NCBI GenBank assembly: GCA_027619595.1
Contig: JAQCHP010000040.1
Span: 1 to 36,865 of the forward strand
Length of the DNA: 36,865 bases
Direction: 5' to 3'
From: Planctomycetota bacterium
GTDB lineage: Bacteria > Planctomycetota > Planctomycetia > Pirellulales > Pirellulaceae
The position numbers and the translations under genes were made by a program. Each line of letters begins with the position of its first letter. Position 1 is the stretch's first letter. Positions 17,984 through 26,954 of this stretch are shown in pieces. A model generated the notes under the pieces. The model saw only the letters and a program-made list of their open reading frames with translations. It did not search any database and had not been told where the DNA came from.

Positions 17984-18835
17984 CTAGCCATCGCTCGATT
18001 CGAACGCTTGACCTAGTTCCTGGGACCTTTGTGTTGCCTTTTGGACAGCCTTCAGTAGGGCAGCTCGTACCTGATGCTCCTCAAGCGCCTGCAGTCCGTT
18101 CGCCGTCGTACCGCCTGGGCTCGTCACTCGGTCACGCAACTCGGCCGGATGAACTCGCGTCTCGAGTACCATTCGGGCAGACCCGAGCACCGTCTGTGCG
18201 GCAAGCTGTAGCGAAGTTGACCGCGGAAGCCCGGACAACACGCCGGCGTCGGCGAGAGCTTCGATAATCAAGAAAACATAGGCCGGTCCTGAACCGGAGA
18301 GTCCGGTGACGGCATCCATGAGTGACTCGGGTACGCTAACGACAGTCCCCACCGACTCGAGAAGCGATACGACGTGTCCTTCGTCTTCCGGGGCGACGCC
18401 CGAGCCGAGGCAATACGCCGAGGCCCCTGCGCCGACCAAACATGGCGTGTTTGGCATCACGCGCACCACGCGCTGCGTACCCAACCAGTTGGTCAGCATG
18501 CGGAGCGGCACTCCAGCCGCAATGGAGACAAATAGTGTGTCGGACAGTGGCGACGGACTGGCAGCGACCAGCGTTGCCTGACGCAACTCTTGGGCGGCAG
18601 ACGCGAGATGTTGGGGCTTGACCGCCAAAAATACCAAACCGCAGTGCTGTAGCACCATCGCGTTCGTCGACGCAGTATGGCTCCCCGGCACCGCCGTTCG
18701 AAACGCAGCACACGCGTCCGCCGAGACATCGGCCGCCCAAATATGATCGGGCTCCAGCAGTTTCGCGGCACAAACACCTTGTGCCAAAGCACGCGCCATT
18801 TGCCCTGCACCGATAAAACCGATCGACAACGGCAT
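17984..18835 (-). CDS. proC: Pyrroline-5-carboxylate reductase
   Basis: A 283-residue enzyme of the last proline step, reducing pyrroline-5-carboxylate with NAD(P)H. It has the Rossmann motif GFIGAGQMARALA at the start, VKPQ near 70, RVMPNTPCLVGAGASAY near 125, and the C-terminal DAVTGLSGSGPAYVFLIIEALADAGV with RDRVTSPGGTTANGL, all typical. I chose the second of two adjacent ATG codons, at 18835, because GGAGG lies six bases upstream. The frame also runs back to a TTG at 18856 that overlaps the selA stop. The short distance puts proC at the end of a selB-selA-proC transcript. Confidence 0.95.
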   Translation of the reverse strand: MPLSIGFIGAGQMARALAQGVCAAKLLEPDHIWAADVSADACAAFRTAVPGSHTASTNAMVLQHCGLVFLAVKPQHLASAAQELRQATLVAASPSPLSDTLFVSIAAGVPLRMLTNWLGTQRVVRVMPNTPCLVGAGASAYCLGSGVAPEDEGHVVSLLESVGTVVSVPESLMDAVTGLSGSGPAYVFLIIEALADAGVLSGLPRSTSLQLAAQTVLGSARMVLETRVHPAELRDRVTSPGGTTANGLQALEEHQVRAALLKAVQKATQRSQELGQAFESSDG

Positions 18836-18852
18836 CATGCCCCTCCAGAACG

Positions 18853-20274
18853 TCAAGGAGCCGGGTCGGTCGAACGAACGTTCGCTTCCGACAGCCCGGC
18901 GAATAACTGCGATATTTCCATGTCCTGATGTGGAAAAACCGTACGGAGATCTAGTCGTACGCGATCTTGTGCCACTCGGGTCATAAGAGACGGATCGGAC
19001 AACCGCAACCGTTGCGCTAATTGATCGCAGCGTTCGTCACGCGGTTCAATCGCCACACACCAAGTGGGGACATCCTCGTTTGGCAGCGATCCACCACCCA
19101 CAGGAGATTTATCCGCTACCACCTCGGCCGAGCGCACAACGCGGCTACTTGCAATCTGTGGCGCCAAACGATCTGCTCGATGCTTGATATTCTCTAGCTT
19201 CGTACTCAATAGCCCCCACAACGGTAAGTGTTGCGACAATTCGTCGGGTTTTTGATAGAGCCGCAACGTGGCGGCCAAAGCTGCCAGAGTGAGTTTCCCC
19301 ACGCGAAGTGCCCGGCTGAGCGGATGCCGGGCCAACATTTCGACATATTGTTTGCGTCCTACGATAATGCCGCACTGAGGACCACCTAGTAACTTATCGC
19401 CGCTAAATAACACTAAGTCCGCACCGGCGGCAATGCTCTCACGTGCCACCGGCTCACCGGGCGCTCGCAGCTCGTCCGAAGCCAGCAAGACCCCCGATCC
19501 AATATCATCCACCGCCACTAACCCACGATCATGGGCGATCCGGGCCATGGTACGAATGTCAACACTCTCGGTAAACCCAACGACCGCGTAGTTGCTGGGA
19601 TGCACACGCAACAGGACCCGCGTTTGATCGGTAATGGCCTTCTCGTAATCTTCACTGCAGGTTCGGTTCGTCGTACCAACCTCACGCAGATGACAGCCAC
19701 TCGCGTTCATCACTTCCGGGAGTCGATAACTACCGCCGATCTCCACCAACTGTCCGCGGGATACGATGACCTCTTGTCCGGCCGCCAATGCGGATAACGC
19801 CAAAACCGTCGCGGCCGCGTTGTTATTGACTACCAAGGCAGCCTCTGCCCCTGTCAAATCGATCAATTGCCGTTCCACGTGTGCACTGCGTCGTGAACGC
19901 TCGCCCGACCGAAGATCGATTTCCAAACTGCAGTAGCCTCGAGCCACCTGAACCATCTCCTGCAGCGCAACCTCGGACAAAGGAGCACGACCCAGCCCCG
20001 TGTGCAGTAGAGTCCCCGTACCGTTAATGACCGGACGCAATCCCGGCTGTTGATCGACGATAATCCAATCGGCAATTTTCCGAGCTAGATCGGTGGGAGT
20101 CGGAATGCGAATCTCAGCCGCCGCCGACTGAAAATCGTCCCGCAGTCCATCTAAGAACGAACGGACTCGTCCCACCACCAACCGATGACTGAACCGCTCA
20201 GTTAGCTGACGGATCAGCGGGTTCTCCAGTAATTCGTTTACCGACGGGATATGACGTAGCGGACTATCCGACAT
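18853..20274 (-). CDS. selA: L-seryl-tRNA(Sec) selenium transferase
   Basis: A 473-residue PLP enzyme that turns seryl-tRNA(Sec) into selenocysteinyl-tRNA(Sec) using selenophosphate. It matches E. coli SelA throughout: LRPVINGTGTLLHTGLGRA, VVNNNAAATVLAL, VSRGQLVEIGGSYRLPEVM, EVGTTNRT, and SGDKLLGGPQCGIIVG, where the lysine (residue 294) is the PLP lysine. I chose ATG at 20274. The frame stays open 46 codons further, to 20412, but those residues do not look like SelA. selB ends 199 bp upstream, and the proC start lies 18 bp downstream. Together with selB it implies that the organism makes selenoproteins. Confidence 0.96.
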   Translation of the reverse strand: MSDSPLRHIPSVNELLENPLIRQLTERFSHRLVVGRVRSFLDGLRDDFQSAAAEIRIPTPTDLARKIADWIIVDQQPGLRPVINGTGTLLHTGLGRAPLSEVALQEMVQVARGYCSLEIDLRSGERSRRSAHVERQLIDLTGAEAALVVNNNAAATVLALSALAAGQEVIVSRGQLVEIGGSYRLPEVMNASGCHLREVGTTNRTCSEDYEKAITDQTRVLLRVHPSNYAVVGFTESVDIRTMARIAHDRGLVAVDDIGSGVLLASDELRAPGEPVARESIAAGADLVLFSGDKLLGGPQCGIIVGRKQYVEMLARHPLSRALRVGKLTLAALAATLRLYQKPDELSQHLPLWGLLSTKLENIKHRADRLAPQIASSRVVRSAEVVADKSPVGGGSLPNEDVPTWCVAIEPRDERCDQLAQRLRLSDPSLMTRVAQDRVRLDLRTVFPHQDMEISQLFAGLSEANVRSTDPAP

Positions 20275-20473
20275 AATAATTCCGGCACCGTTCCTGCGTA
20301 TAAGACTCTGCCAGCCATTGTACGGTAGGTAGCACAGCGCTGCCATACGTCCACCGAGAATCGATGCTAGCGAGGCTTCCGCTTCGCCGAAAAATGTCGC
20401 CGAGAAACTCACCCGACTGTCCCATCAAATTCCCTCGCGCCACTTGTCCCGTTCAGCCACTCGAAACGATGGA

Positions 20474-22432
20474 TCAGCCGCCAGCAGGTCCCAGGACCCG
20501 CAGGTCTCCCGCCCGTACCGTAAATCCCGCTCGATCGAGATATTCACAGAACGGAACGGCATATCTCCGCGACGTCTGCAACAACTCACGGATCTGGCTA
20601 ACCGACATGCCGCCGCTACGTAACGGAGCACGCAGTAACTCACGTGCATCCCGCTCCACTTGGGCATGAAGGAGCATTTCTGCGCTGACCTGGATGAGGT
20701 CCCCCTCGGCCACGGCGAGCTTGAGCAGATCCTCAACCGCCTCACGATTGCGTGTGGTCGCGTCTCGACACTCTTGTACCGTAGGTGGCTGCAGTCCCGC
20801 GGTTTGAAAACGCTGTATGAGGACCTCATAAAGTTTCTTTTCGTTTGTAGAAATTCGCGGCGCGAATTCGGTCAGGCCGATCCCACTTCGCGTCCACCTA
20901 AGCCTCCCCTGGGTCACCAGACGAGCTACGATCTCCTGCAAGATTTCCGGATCTCCGTCAAACCGAAATCGATCCATGACGGCACTCCGATCAAGCAGTG
21001 AACTCCGTGGATGGTGCCGATGGGCGCGACGTAGATGCTGTTCGAAACGATCCCCAATATCCGCGAGCGTATCGACATGGAGCATGGAAGTACGGTTCGC
21101 ACTATGCACAATTTGCACGAGCGACTGCTCGGCACACATTTGGGACATCAGTGGTTCAATCTGTCGCCGGGGGACACCGGACAGCGACTCAAGTTCCTGA
21201 ACATCCCAGTGTTGCAGTCCCATCAGCTGAATGACGGCTGCCAACCGAATCTCTGGTTGTTCGCTACACAGGTTGTCGAGATGTTGGAGGCTTCGTGCAG
21301 TAAGTTTTCGCCAGGCTGGGACACTAGGCGACAGCACGCGTCCACCACCGATGGTGCACATCGGGGAGGACTGTCGAATTACCAGTGGCTGCCCCCACGC
21401 TACCAAAGCGCTTCTGGGGAGCATCATTTGCACCAAGGCAGTCTCCCCAGGCGACACTTCGGTGCGGTCCAGCAACTGAATACGCGTGATCCATTCGTCG
21501 GTGCCGAGATGCAATCGTACGGTGGCACGATGTTTGAGGGGGCGTGCGAGATGCGGCAGCAATTGGAGTTGCACCGTAAGCAACTGGGAAGCGCGAAAAC
21601 TGCCAACCTCGCACAATTCCTGTCCAGGGCGCACGGTTCGGTGGTGCACTCCTACAAGGTTGAAGGCCGCTCGTTGCCCGCGCCGTACTTCGTCGACCGG
21701 ACGATCGTGGTGATGAAGCCCTCGGACGCGTACTTCGCCACCGTCCGGTGCGAGCCAGAACGTATCTCCCACGTGTGCCCGCCCACTGCCAATACTTCCT
21801 GTCACAACCGTCCCGTGCCCTGCAACCGAAAAACTTCGATCAATGGGCATACGAAACGCCAACTTGTCGCGTTCAGAGTCTGCGTTGGCAGCCAATCGCT
21901 GAGCAGTTTCGACCAACACGCGACGCAGCGTATCCAGGCCGAGGCCCGTCTGGGAACTCGTACGGACCACGGGCGCATCGTGCAAGAACGTCCCGCGTAC
22001 CAGTTCACGCACTTCCCCCTCCACCAGGGTGATCCAATCGGGGTCGGCGGTATCACATTTGGTAAGCACCACGATACCGGCAGGAATTCGCAAAAACTGC
22101 AACACGTCAAGATGTTCTCGCGTCTGCTGCTTCACGGAATCATCCGCCGCCACGACCAGCATGACCATGTCCATTCCGGTCGCACCGGCCAACATCTGTC
22201 GCACGAATTTCTCATGTCCGGGCACATCGACAATGCCGAATTGAACGCTGCCCATGTCCAGCCACGCGTACCCCAGTTCGATCGTAATACCGCGTCGCTT
22301 TTCTTCCGGTAAACGATCGGTATCGGTTCCGGTAAGCGCGCGAATAAGAGACGTTTTTCCGTGATCGATATGCCCGGCCGTCCCCAGAATCAACTCCATC
22401 GGTCGTGACACAGTGGGAATGGTGTTGCTCAT
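20474..22432 (-). CDS. selB: Selenocysteine-specific elongation factor SelB
   Basis: A 652-residue translational GTPase that carries selenocysteinyl-tRNA to UGA codons next to a SECIS element. G motifs are GHIDHGKT (20-27), RRGITIELG (G2), DVPGHEKF (G3), TKCD (G4) and the SQTGLGLDTL turn (G5). Elongation-factor domains II and III follow, then about 280 C-terminal residues, the expected place for the winged-helix domains that bind SECIS RNA. The N-terminus opens with MSNTIPTVSRP before MELILGTAGHIDHGKT; a start at the second Met (22399) is possible, and neither has a clear Shine-Dalgarno. It is the first gene of the selB-selA-proC group. Confidence 0.96.
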   Translation of the reverse strand: MSNTIPTVSRPMELILGTAGHIDHGKTSLIRALTGTDTDRLPEEKRRGITIELGYAWLDMGSVQFGIVDVPGHEKFVRQMLAGATGMDMVMLVVAADDSVKQQTREHLDVLQFLRIPAGIVVLTKCDTADPDWITLVEGEVRELVRGTFLHDAPVVRTSSQTGLGLDTLRRVLVETAQRLAANADSERDKLAFRMPIDRSFSVAGHGTVVTGSIGSGRAHVGDTFWLAPDGGEVRVRGLHHHDRPVDEVRRGQRAAFNLVGVHHRTVRPGQELCEVGSFRASQLLTVQLQLLPHLARPLKHRATVRLHLGTDEWITRIQLLDRTEVSPGETALVQMMLPRSALVAWGQPLVIRQSSPMCTIGGGRVLSPSVPAWRKLTARSLQHLDNLCSEQPEIRLAAVIQLMGLQHWDVQELESLSGVPRRQIEPLMSQMCAEQSLVQIVHSANRTSMLHVDTLADIGDRFEQHLRRAHRHHPRSSLLDRSAVMDRFRFDGDPEILQEIVARLVTQGRLRWTRSGIGLTEFAPRISTNEKKLYEVLIQRFQTAGLQPPTVQECRDATTRNREAVEDLLKLAVAEGDLIQVSAEMLLHAQVERDARELLRAPLRSGGMSVSQIRELLQTSRRYAVPFCEYLDRAGFTVRAGDLRVLGPAGG

Positions 22433-22669
22433 GGAATTCGATTGGGCAAGAAATCGAGAAAGTTCGCGGTTTGCCGTGGCCCTAGCACCGGTTGCCGTGC
22501 CCCATGACCATCATACTCGCCACGGAGGGACCGAGGGACCCAAGAGTCGGGAACCGAACACAATCTTGACATCTCGTGACGAATGCGTTCTGCTTTGTCA
22601 AGTGAGTACGTCGATTTACGGATCGGTGACTCGCAGGAAAAAATACTACACCCGATATTGTGAATCGCT

Positions 22670-23647
22670 GTGCCCATTGCTTTGATCACTGGAATCGCTG
22701 GACAGGACGGATCCTACCTGGCGGAGTTGTTGCTCGACAAGGGCTACGAAGTCCACGGGATTGTACGTCGGACCAGTTCGCTAGCACGACCCCGCATCGA
22801 CGCACAACGTGACCACATTCACTTACATTACGGCGACATGACGGACGGGCCTTGCTTGTCACGCATCGTCAACTCCGTACAACCGGACGAAATCTATAAC
22901 CTCGCGGCGCAGAGTCACGTCGGCATCTCGTTCGAAAAACCGTCCTATACACTGCAAGCAAACGCCCAAGGTACCCTTTACCTACTGGAAGCGTTACGAG
23001 AACTCGCCAAACACAAAGTCGTACGTTTCTATCAAGCCTCCACCAGCGAAATGTTTGGCGGCCTGCCAGATAGCGCTCCTCAGAACGAAGAGACACCGTT
23101 CCATCCTCGTAGCCCCTACGCTTGTTCCAAGGTTTGTGCGCATCAGTTAACGGTCAATTTCCGTGAAGCTTACGATCTATTCGCTTGTTGTGGCATCATG
23201 TTCAATCATGAGTCGCCCCGTCGAGGCGAAAACTTTGTCTCCCGCAAAATAACGCGTACCGCCACCCGCATTAAACTCGGTCTGGCTACCGAACTACGTT
23301 TGGGAGACTTAAACGCCAAACGCGATTGGGGCTACGCCAAGGACTATGCCGAAGCAATGTGGAGGATGCTCCAGCTAGATAGCCCACGCGACTATGTGAT
23401 CGCCACGGGCCAGACGCACAGTGTCCGCGATTTTTTGCATCTGGTTTTCGCACAACTCGACCTCGACATTGACAAACACGTCGTCATTGACCCCAAATTC
23501 TTCCGTCCGTCCGAAGTCCGATTGCTCATGGGCGATCCCTCCCGCGCCATGCGAGAGATGAACTGGCAGGTCACAACATCGCTGGCCGAGTTGGTTCAAC
23601 TGATGGTGAATGCCGATTTGAAATTGGCTCAGACGGAGTGCAACTAG
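22670..23647 (+). CDS. gmd: GDP-mannose 4,6-dehydratase
   Basis: A 325-residue short-chain dehydrogenase/reductase enzyme converting GDP-mannose to GDP-4-keto-6-deoxymannose, the precursor of GDP-fucose and other 6-deoxysugars. It has the NAD(P) motif ITGIAGQDGSYLAELLLDKGY, the HLHYGDMTD segment, NLAAQSHVGISFE near 85, the catalytic Thr region STSEMFGG, and YACSK, the catalytic Tyr-Lys pair. The NHESPRRGENFVSRKITR segment and LRLGDLNAKRDWGYAKDYAEAMW are family signatures. It is slightly short (usual 340-370). Its start is GTG at 22670 with no good Shine-Dalgarno. The TAG stop overlaps the next gene's GTG (TAGTG). It is the first gene of a compact trio. Confidence 0.93.
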   Translation: MPIALITGIAGQDGSYLAELLLDKGYEVHGIVRRTSSLARPRIDAQRDHIHLHYGDMTDGPCLSRIVNSVQPDEIYNLAAQSHVGISFEKPSYTLQANAQGTLYLLEALRELAKHKVVRFYQASTSEMFGGLPDSAPQNEETPFHPRSPYACSKVCAHQLTVNFREAYDLFACCGIMFNHESPRRGENFVSRKITRTATRIKLGLATELRLGDLNAKRDWGYAKDYAEAMWRMLQLDSPRDYVIATGQTHSVRDFLHLVFAQLDLDIDKHVVIDPKFFRPSEVRLLMGDPSRAMREMNWQVTTSLAELVQLMVNADLKLAQTECN

Positions 23648-25338
23648 TGCCCCCTCAGCGAACCCAACCAACCATGTACTATCTACTACTCGCAGCAGTC
23701 GCAACTCTGGGCACATTCCTGAACATCGCCAACGCGGCCATCGCACCCGATGAAGTCGGGATCTTAGTCAACGGTCGCAACAAACAATCCCTGGAATTGG
23801 GAGCGTTTTACGCTGCTCAGCGCCACGTGCCCCAGGAAAATATCTGCACGGTGGACATCAGTGAGGAGGAAGTCCTCACACGTGAAGAATGGGATAAGAC
23901 CGTGCGCCCCGCGGTACGCAAATGGTTGAGTGAAAGCAAACGATCGACACGACTCAAATGCTTCGTCACGACTTGGGGTGTTCCGCTCAAGGTTGGCGGC
24001 ACAGGAAATGTTGATCGACAACAGCGACTCCGCCGAACGTTTCTCGAACGTGAGCGTGCGCAGGGAGCTCGCCGTGTTGTCGAAATGCTCAATTCGATTC
24101 GCAAACTCGCGACAACCGATGCTCCCCCACCCATCGCGGATGTCAACGAAAAGACTGACGCAAAAGCGTTCCAAGACCTTGCGGAAAAGGACTTGCAGGA
24201 AGCACAACAGCGGTTGTTTTCCGTCACCGACGCCGCTCAACGACAGACGGAAACACAGCAGTTCCAACAACAGATCTTAGCCGGCGGCGGCTTTTCGATG
24301 TTTGTGAATGTGCTGGGACAGGCGGCCAACCGCGCACCGGCAGACCAGCAACAAGCAATACAGTTGCAATTAGCACAAATCCAGGGCCGATTGACTGGTT
24401 TGACCGAGGCCAGAAACACGATGGAAGGAATGCCGCCCAACGTACAACGCGATGCTTCGATCCTCGGCGTTCTGAGCGCGACAACGGGCCGGCTGGGACA
24501 ACTCGGCTGGATCGATTCCCAGCTCGAACTGATCGCTAAGAATGAAACGGCTGCCAGCTTCGACAGCGAACTCTCCTTGATCCTTTGGCCCGAATACGAT
24601 CTGCTCCGTTGGCAACCGAACTTCCTCCATTTTCGCTACGACAACAGCGAACTGCGCAACGTCCTGCGGACGATCATGGTATCACGACTGGATGGGCCAA
24701 CCGTTGAGATTGCGCGGGGCTTAGTCGATAAGGCGATCGCCGCAGAGACAGCGGGAGTTCAAGGTAATATCTACCTCGATCCTCGCGGACTCGCTACACT
24801 CGAAAGCCCCGCACCGGCACCTGGCTCGTACGAAGAATACGATATTGCTTTGATCAAAGCAGAAAAGCTGCTCACGCAACAGACTGCCTTGCCAGTCCAT
24901 GTCAATCGCGATGCAGCTCTGTTCCAACCCGGCGAGTGCCCTGAATCGGTCTTTTACTGTGGTTGGTATTCGTTAGCCAACTATGTCGATGCGTTTGACT
25001 GGGCCCCGGGAGCGATCGGGTACCACCTCGCCAGCAGCGAAGCAGCAACGCTTCACGATGTAGAAAGCAACGTCTGGTGCAAGAAGATGCTGGAGGATGG
25101 AATCACTGCCACGATGGGACCCGTGTACGAACCCTATCTATCGGCGTTTCCACATCCCGATAACTTTTTTCCGCTGCTCATGACTGGGAAGTACAGTCTT
25201 GTGGAGTGTTACTACCGTACGCAGCCGTTGAATTCGTGGATGATGGTATTGATTGGTGACCCGCTTTACAATCCTTGCAAAAACAAGCCGTTGTTGGAAC
25301 CAGGGTCATTGCCCGCCGGGCTGGCTATTAGCGAGTAG
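23647..25338 (+). CDS. TIGR03790 family exported protein
   Basis: A 563-residue protein of the uncharacterised TIGR03790 family. A signal peptide (MYYLLLAAVATLGTFLNIANA, residues about 10-30) is followed by PDEVGILVNGRNKQSLELGAFYAAQRHVP and FVTTWGVPLKVGG. The later SELSLILWPEYDL, WYSLANYVDAFDWAPGAIGYHLAS and TMGPVYEPYLSAFPHPDNFFPLLMTGKYSLVECYY stretches are family landmarks as I recall them. Between about residues 120 and 290 lies a Gln/Ala/Leu-rich helical stretch with heptad-like content that seems inserted into the core. The start is GTG at 23647, eight bases after GGAG and overlapping the gmd stop; GTG 23638 and ATG 23674 are alternatives. No reaction is known. Confidence 0.85.
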   Translation: MPPQRTQPTMYYLLLAAVATLGTFLNIANAAIAPDEVGILVNGRNKQSLELGAFYAAQRHVPQENICTVDISEEEVLTREEWDKTVRPAVRKWLSESKRSTRLKCFVTTWGVPLKVGGTGNVDRQQRLRRTFLERERAQGARRVVEMLNSIRKLATTDAPPPIADVNEKTDAKAFQDLAEKDLQEAQQRLFSVTDAAQRQTETQQFQQQILAGGGFSMFVNVLGQAANRAPADQQQAIQLQLAQIQGRLTGLTEARNTMEGMPPNVQRDASILGVLSATTGRLGQLGWIDSQLELIAKNETAASFDSELSLILWPEYDLLRWQPNFLHFRYDNSELRNVLRTIMVSRLDGPTVEIARGLVDKAIAAETAGVQGNIYLDPRGLATLESPAPAPGSYEEYDIALIKAEKLLTQQTALPVHVNRDAALFQPGECPESVFYCGWYSLANYVDAFDWAPGAIGYHLASSEAATLHDVESNVWCKKMLEDGITATMGPVYEPYLSAFPHPDNFFPLLMTGKYSLVECYYRTQPLNSWMMVLIGDPLYNPCKNKPLLEPGSLPAGLAISE

Positions 25339-25347
25339 CACCCCCAA

Positions 25348-26619
25348 ATGTCGCTCTATATTTCACTCGGACACGCCGACGCCGACCTCTCGAACATCGA
25401 ATTAACGTGTGCCATGCAAGACGCGCTGCGGCAACTGGGGCCGCGTCGCAAAGTCATTGCAGTTCCCCCCGATCACACGCGGGGCAATAGTCGGGCCGGT
25501 ATCTTGACGCTCGCCGCCTACGAACATTACGGCGCGCATCTCACGGACGTGCTGCCGGCGGTCGGGACGCACTTCGCGATGACCGAAGAGCAACTGAACA
25601 AGATGTACCCGGGGCTGCCACACAGACTCGTACGGCATCACGACTGGCGAAATGACGCGATCACCATTGGCATGGTACCGGCCGATTTCGTCCACGAAGT
25701 CACCGAAGGAATCTACGCAAAGCCCTGGCCAGCGCAGCTCAGTCGACATATCTGGCAAGGGGGCCATGATCTGATCCTGTCCATTGGCCAGGTCGTGCCG
25801 CATGAAGTGATCGGTATGGCCAATCACAACAAGAATCTCTTCGTCGGTACCGGCGGAACACAAGGGATTAATGAAAGTCATTTCGTCGGCGCCGCCTATG
25901 GAATGGAACGCATGATGGGACAAGTCACGAACCCCCTGCGCAAGATCCTGAATTACGCCGAACTACATTTCTGCCAGCACCTGCCGATTGTGTATGCATT
26001 AACTGTCGTCGCGACCAACGAAGAGGGGCTACTCAAAACGCGAGGGCTGTTCATAGGCGACGATCTTGAGTGCTTCGAACGCGCTGCAGAACTGGCCGTC
26101 CAGGTCAATATCAAACTACTGGACGAACAGCCTCGCAAGGTCGTCGTGCATTTGCATGAAGAAGAATTCCATAGCACGTGGATAGGCAACAAGTCGATCT
26201 ACCGCACGCGGATGTTGATCGCCGATGGCGGCGAATTGATTGTACTTGCGCCAGGGGTCAAAACTTTTGGCGAAGATCACGACATCGACCGGCTGATTCG
26301 CAAATACGGCTACCGTACCACGCCCGAAATCATGCGGTTTGTCGCCGAGAATCAGGACCTACAGGACAACCTCTCGGCTGCCGCCCATCTGATCCATGGT
26401 TCCTCCGAAGGACGATTTTCTATTACCTATTGTCCGGGCAACTTATCCCGCGCGGAGATCGAATCCGTAGGTTACCAGTACGCTGACCTATCGCAGATGC
26501 TGGACCAATACGACCCGCAAAAGCTCCGCGACGGCTGGAACGTTGTCGCAGGTGAGCGGATCTTCTTCGTCCGCAATCCCGCCTTGGGTTTATGGGCGCA
26601 TCGAAGTCGGTTTGTTTAG
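25348..26619 (+). CDS. LarA-like (DUF2088) protein, nickel-pincer racemase/epimerase family
   Basis: A 423-residue member of the LarA superfamily. LarA proper is a lactate racemase using a nickel-pincer nucleotide covalently bound through a lysine; relatives racemise or epimerise other alpha-hydroxyacids. Here PDHTR (41-45), GTHFAMTEEQ (73 on), the His pair HHD at 97-99, and PHEVIGMANHNKN with His152 and Lys162 correspond to the LarA catalytic and cofactor-binding positions. The usual glycine-rich GGRK around the lysine reads NHNKN, so it is a diverged branch. Substrate unknown. ATG at 25348 lies nine bases past the TIGR03790 stop, so it belongs to the same transcript. No larB, larC or larE is in the window. 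Confidence 0.85.
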   Translation: MSLYISLGHADADLSNIELTCAMQDALRQLGPRRKVIAVPPDHTRGNSRAGILTLAAYEHYGAHLTDVLPAVGTHFAMTEEQLNKMYPGLPHRLVRHHDWRNDAITIGMVPADFVHEVTEGIYAKPWPAQLSRHIWQGGHDLILSIGQVVPHEVIGMANHNKNLFVGTGGTQGINESHFVGAAYGMERMMGQVTNPLRKILNYAELHFCQHLPIVYALTVVATNEEGLLKTRGLFIGDDLECFERAAELAVQVNIKLLDEQPRKVVVHLHEEEFHSTWIGNKSIYRTRMLIADGGELIVLAPGVKTFGEDHDIDRLIRKYGYRTTPEIMRFVAENQDLQDNLSAAAHLIHGSSEGRFSITYCPGNLSRAEIESVGYQYADLSQMLDQYDPQKLRDGWNVVAGERIFFVRNPALGLWAHRSRFV

Positions 26620-26954
26620 GCAGAATTCGACTCGTTTGGGTTCGTTGATCAGCACGACGGGTCTCCTGGCCCGTCGCCGAGTAAGTAGGACGGGTCTCCT
26701 GGCCCGTCGCCGAGTAAGTAGGACGGGTCTCCCGGCCCGTCGCCGAGTAAGTAGGACGGGTCTCCCGGCCCGTCGCCGAGTAAGTAGGACGGGTCTGTCA
26801 ATTTGTGGTGATGTGGTACGCGGTGGAGCGGTTTCCATTTCCCTCGTTGACTGGGGTTGACCTTGCTGATAGCTTCATTAGAACTCGAACGCCCAGTCCG
26901 TCGACGTACGGGGGTCTGGGAGAGTCGCAGACCGCAAAATATTGGAAGAAGCAT
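26620..26954. other. Intergenic region with 33-bp tandem hairpin repeats
   Basis: The region between the LarA-like stop and the oxidoreductase start holds the tandem repeat at 26656-26796. The remaining ~155 bp shows no gene. The frames that cross the array are artefacts of its length being a multiple of three. The Shine-Dalgarno for the next gene (ggaagaa) lies at its end. Confidence 0.75.
26656..26796 (+). repeat. 33-bp tandem repeat, four units plus a partial
   Basis: Units start at 26656, 26689, 26722 and 26755, then a partial unit gacgggtct at 26788-26796. Each contains the hairpin arms gacggg and cccgtc around tctcctgg or tctcccgg, followed by gccgagtaagtag. Units 1 and 2 have tctcctgg; units 3 and 4 have tctcccgg, a pattern suggesting expansion by duplication of unit pairs. 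There are no spacers, so this is not a CRISPR array. Confidence 0.95.

Noticed and set aside
20275-20473. tRNA(Sec) gene between selB and selA
   Set aside because: No T-loop (ggttcga-type) sequence or acceptor-stem pairing was seen.
21035-22312. Plus-strand 425-codon open frame antisense to selB
   Set aside because: Residues are His/Arg/Gln rich without motifs; it is a shadow of the SelB frame.
22433-22669. tRNA(Sec) gene upstream of selB
   Set aside because: Same search, nothing tRNA-like; only the divergent promoter region of selB and gmd.
26656-26796. CRISPR array
   Set aside because: Units are contiguous with no unique spacers and no cas genes.
26543-26860. Repeat-rich Arg/Val/Thr protein across the 33-bp tandem repeat
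   Set aside because: The period is a multiple of three, so every strand and frame stays open; the sequence is a DNA hairpin array.
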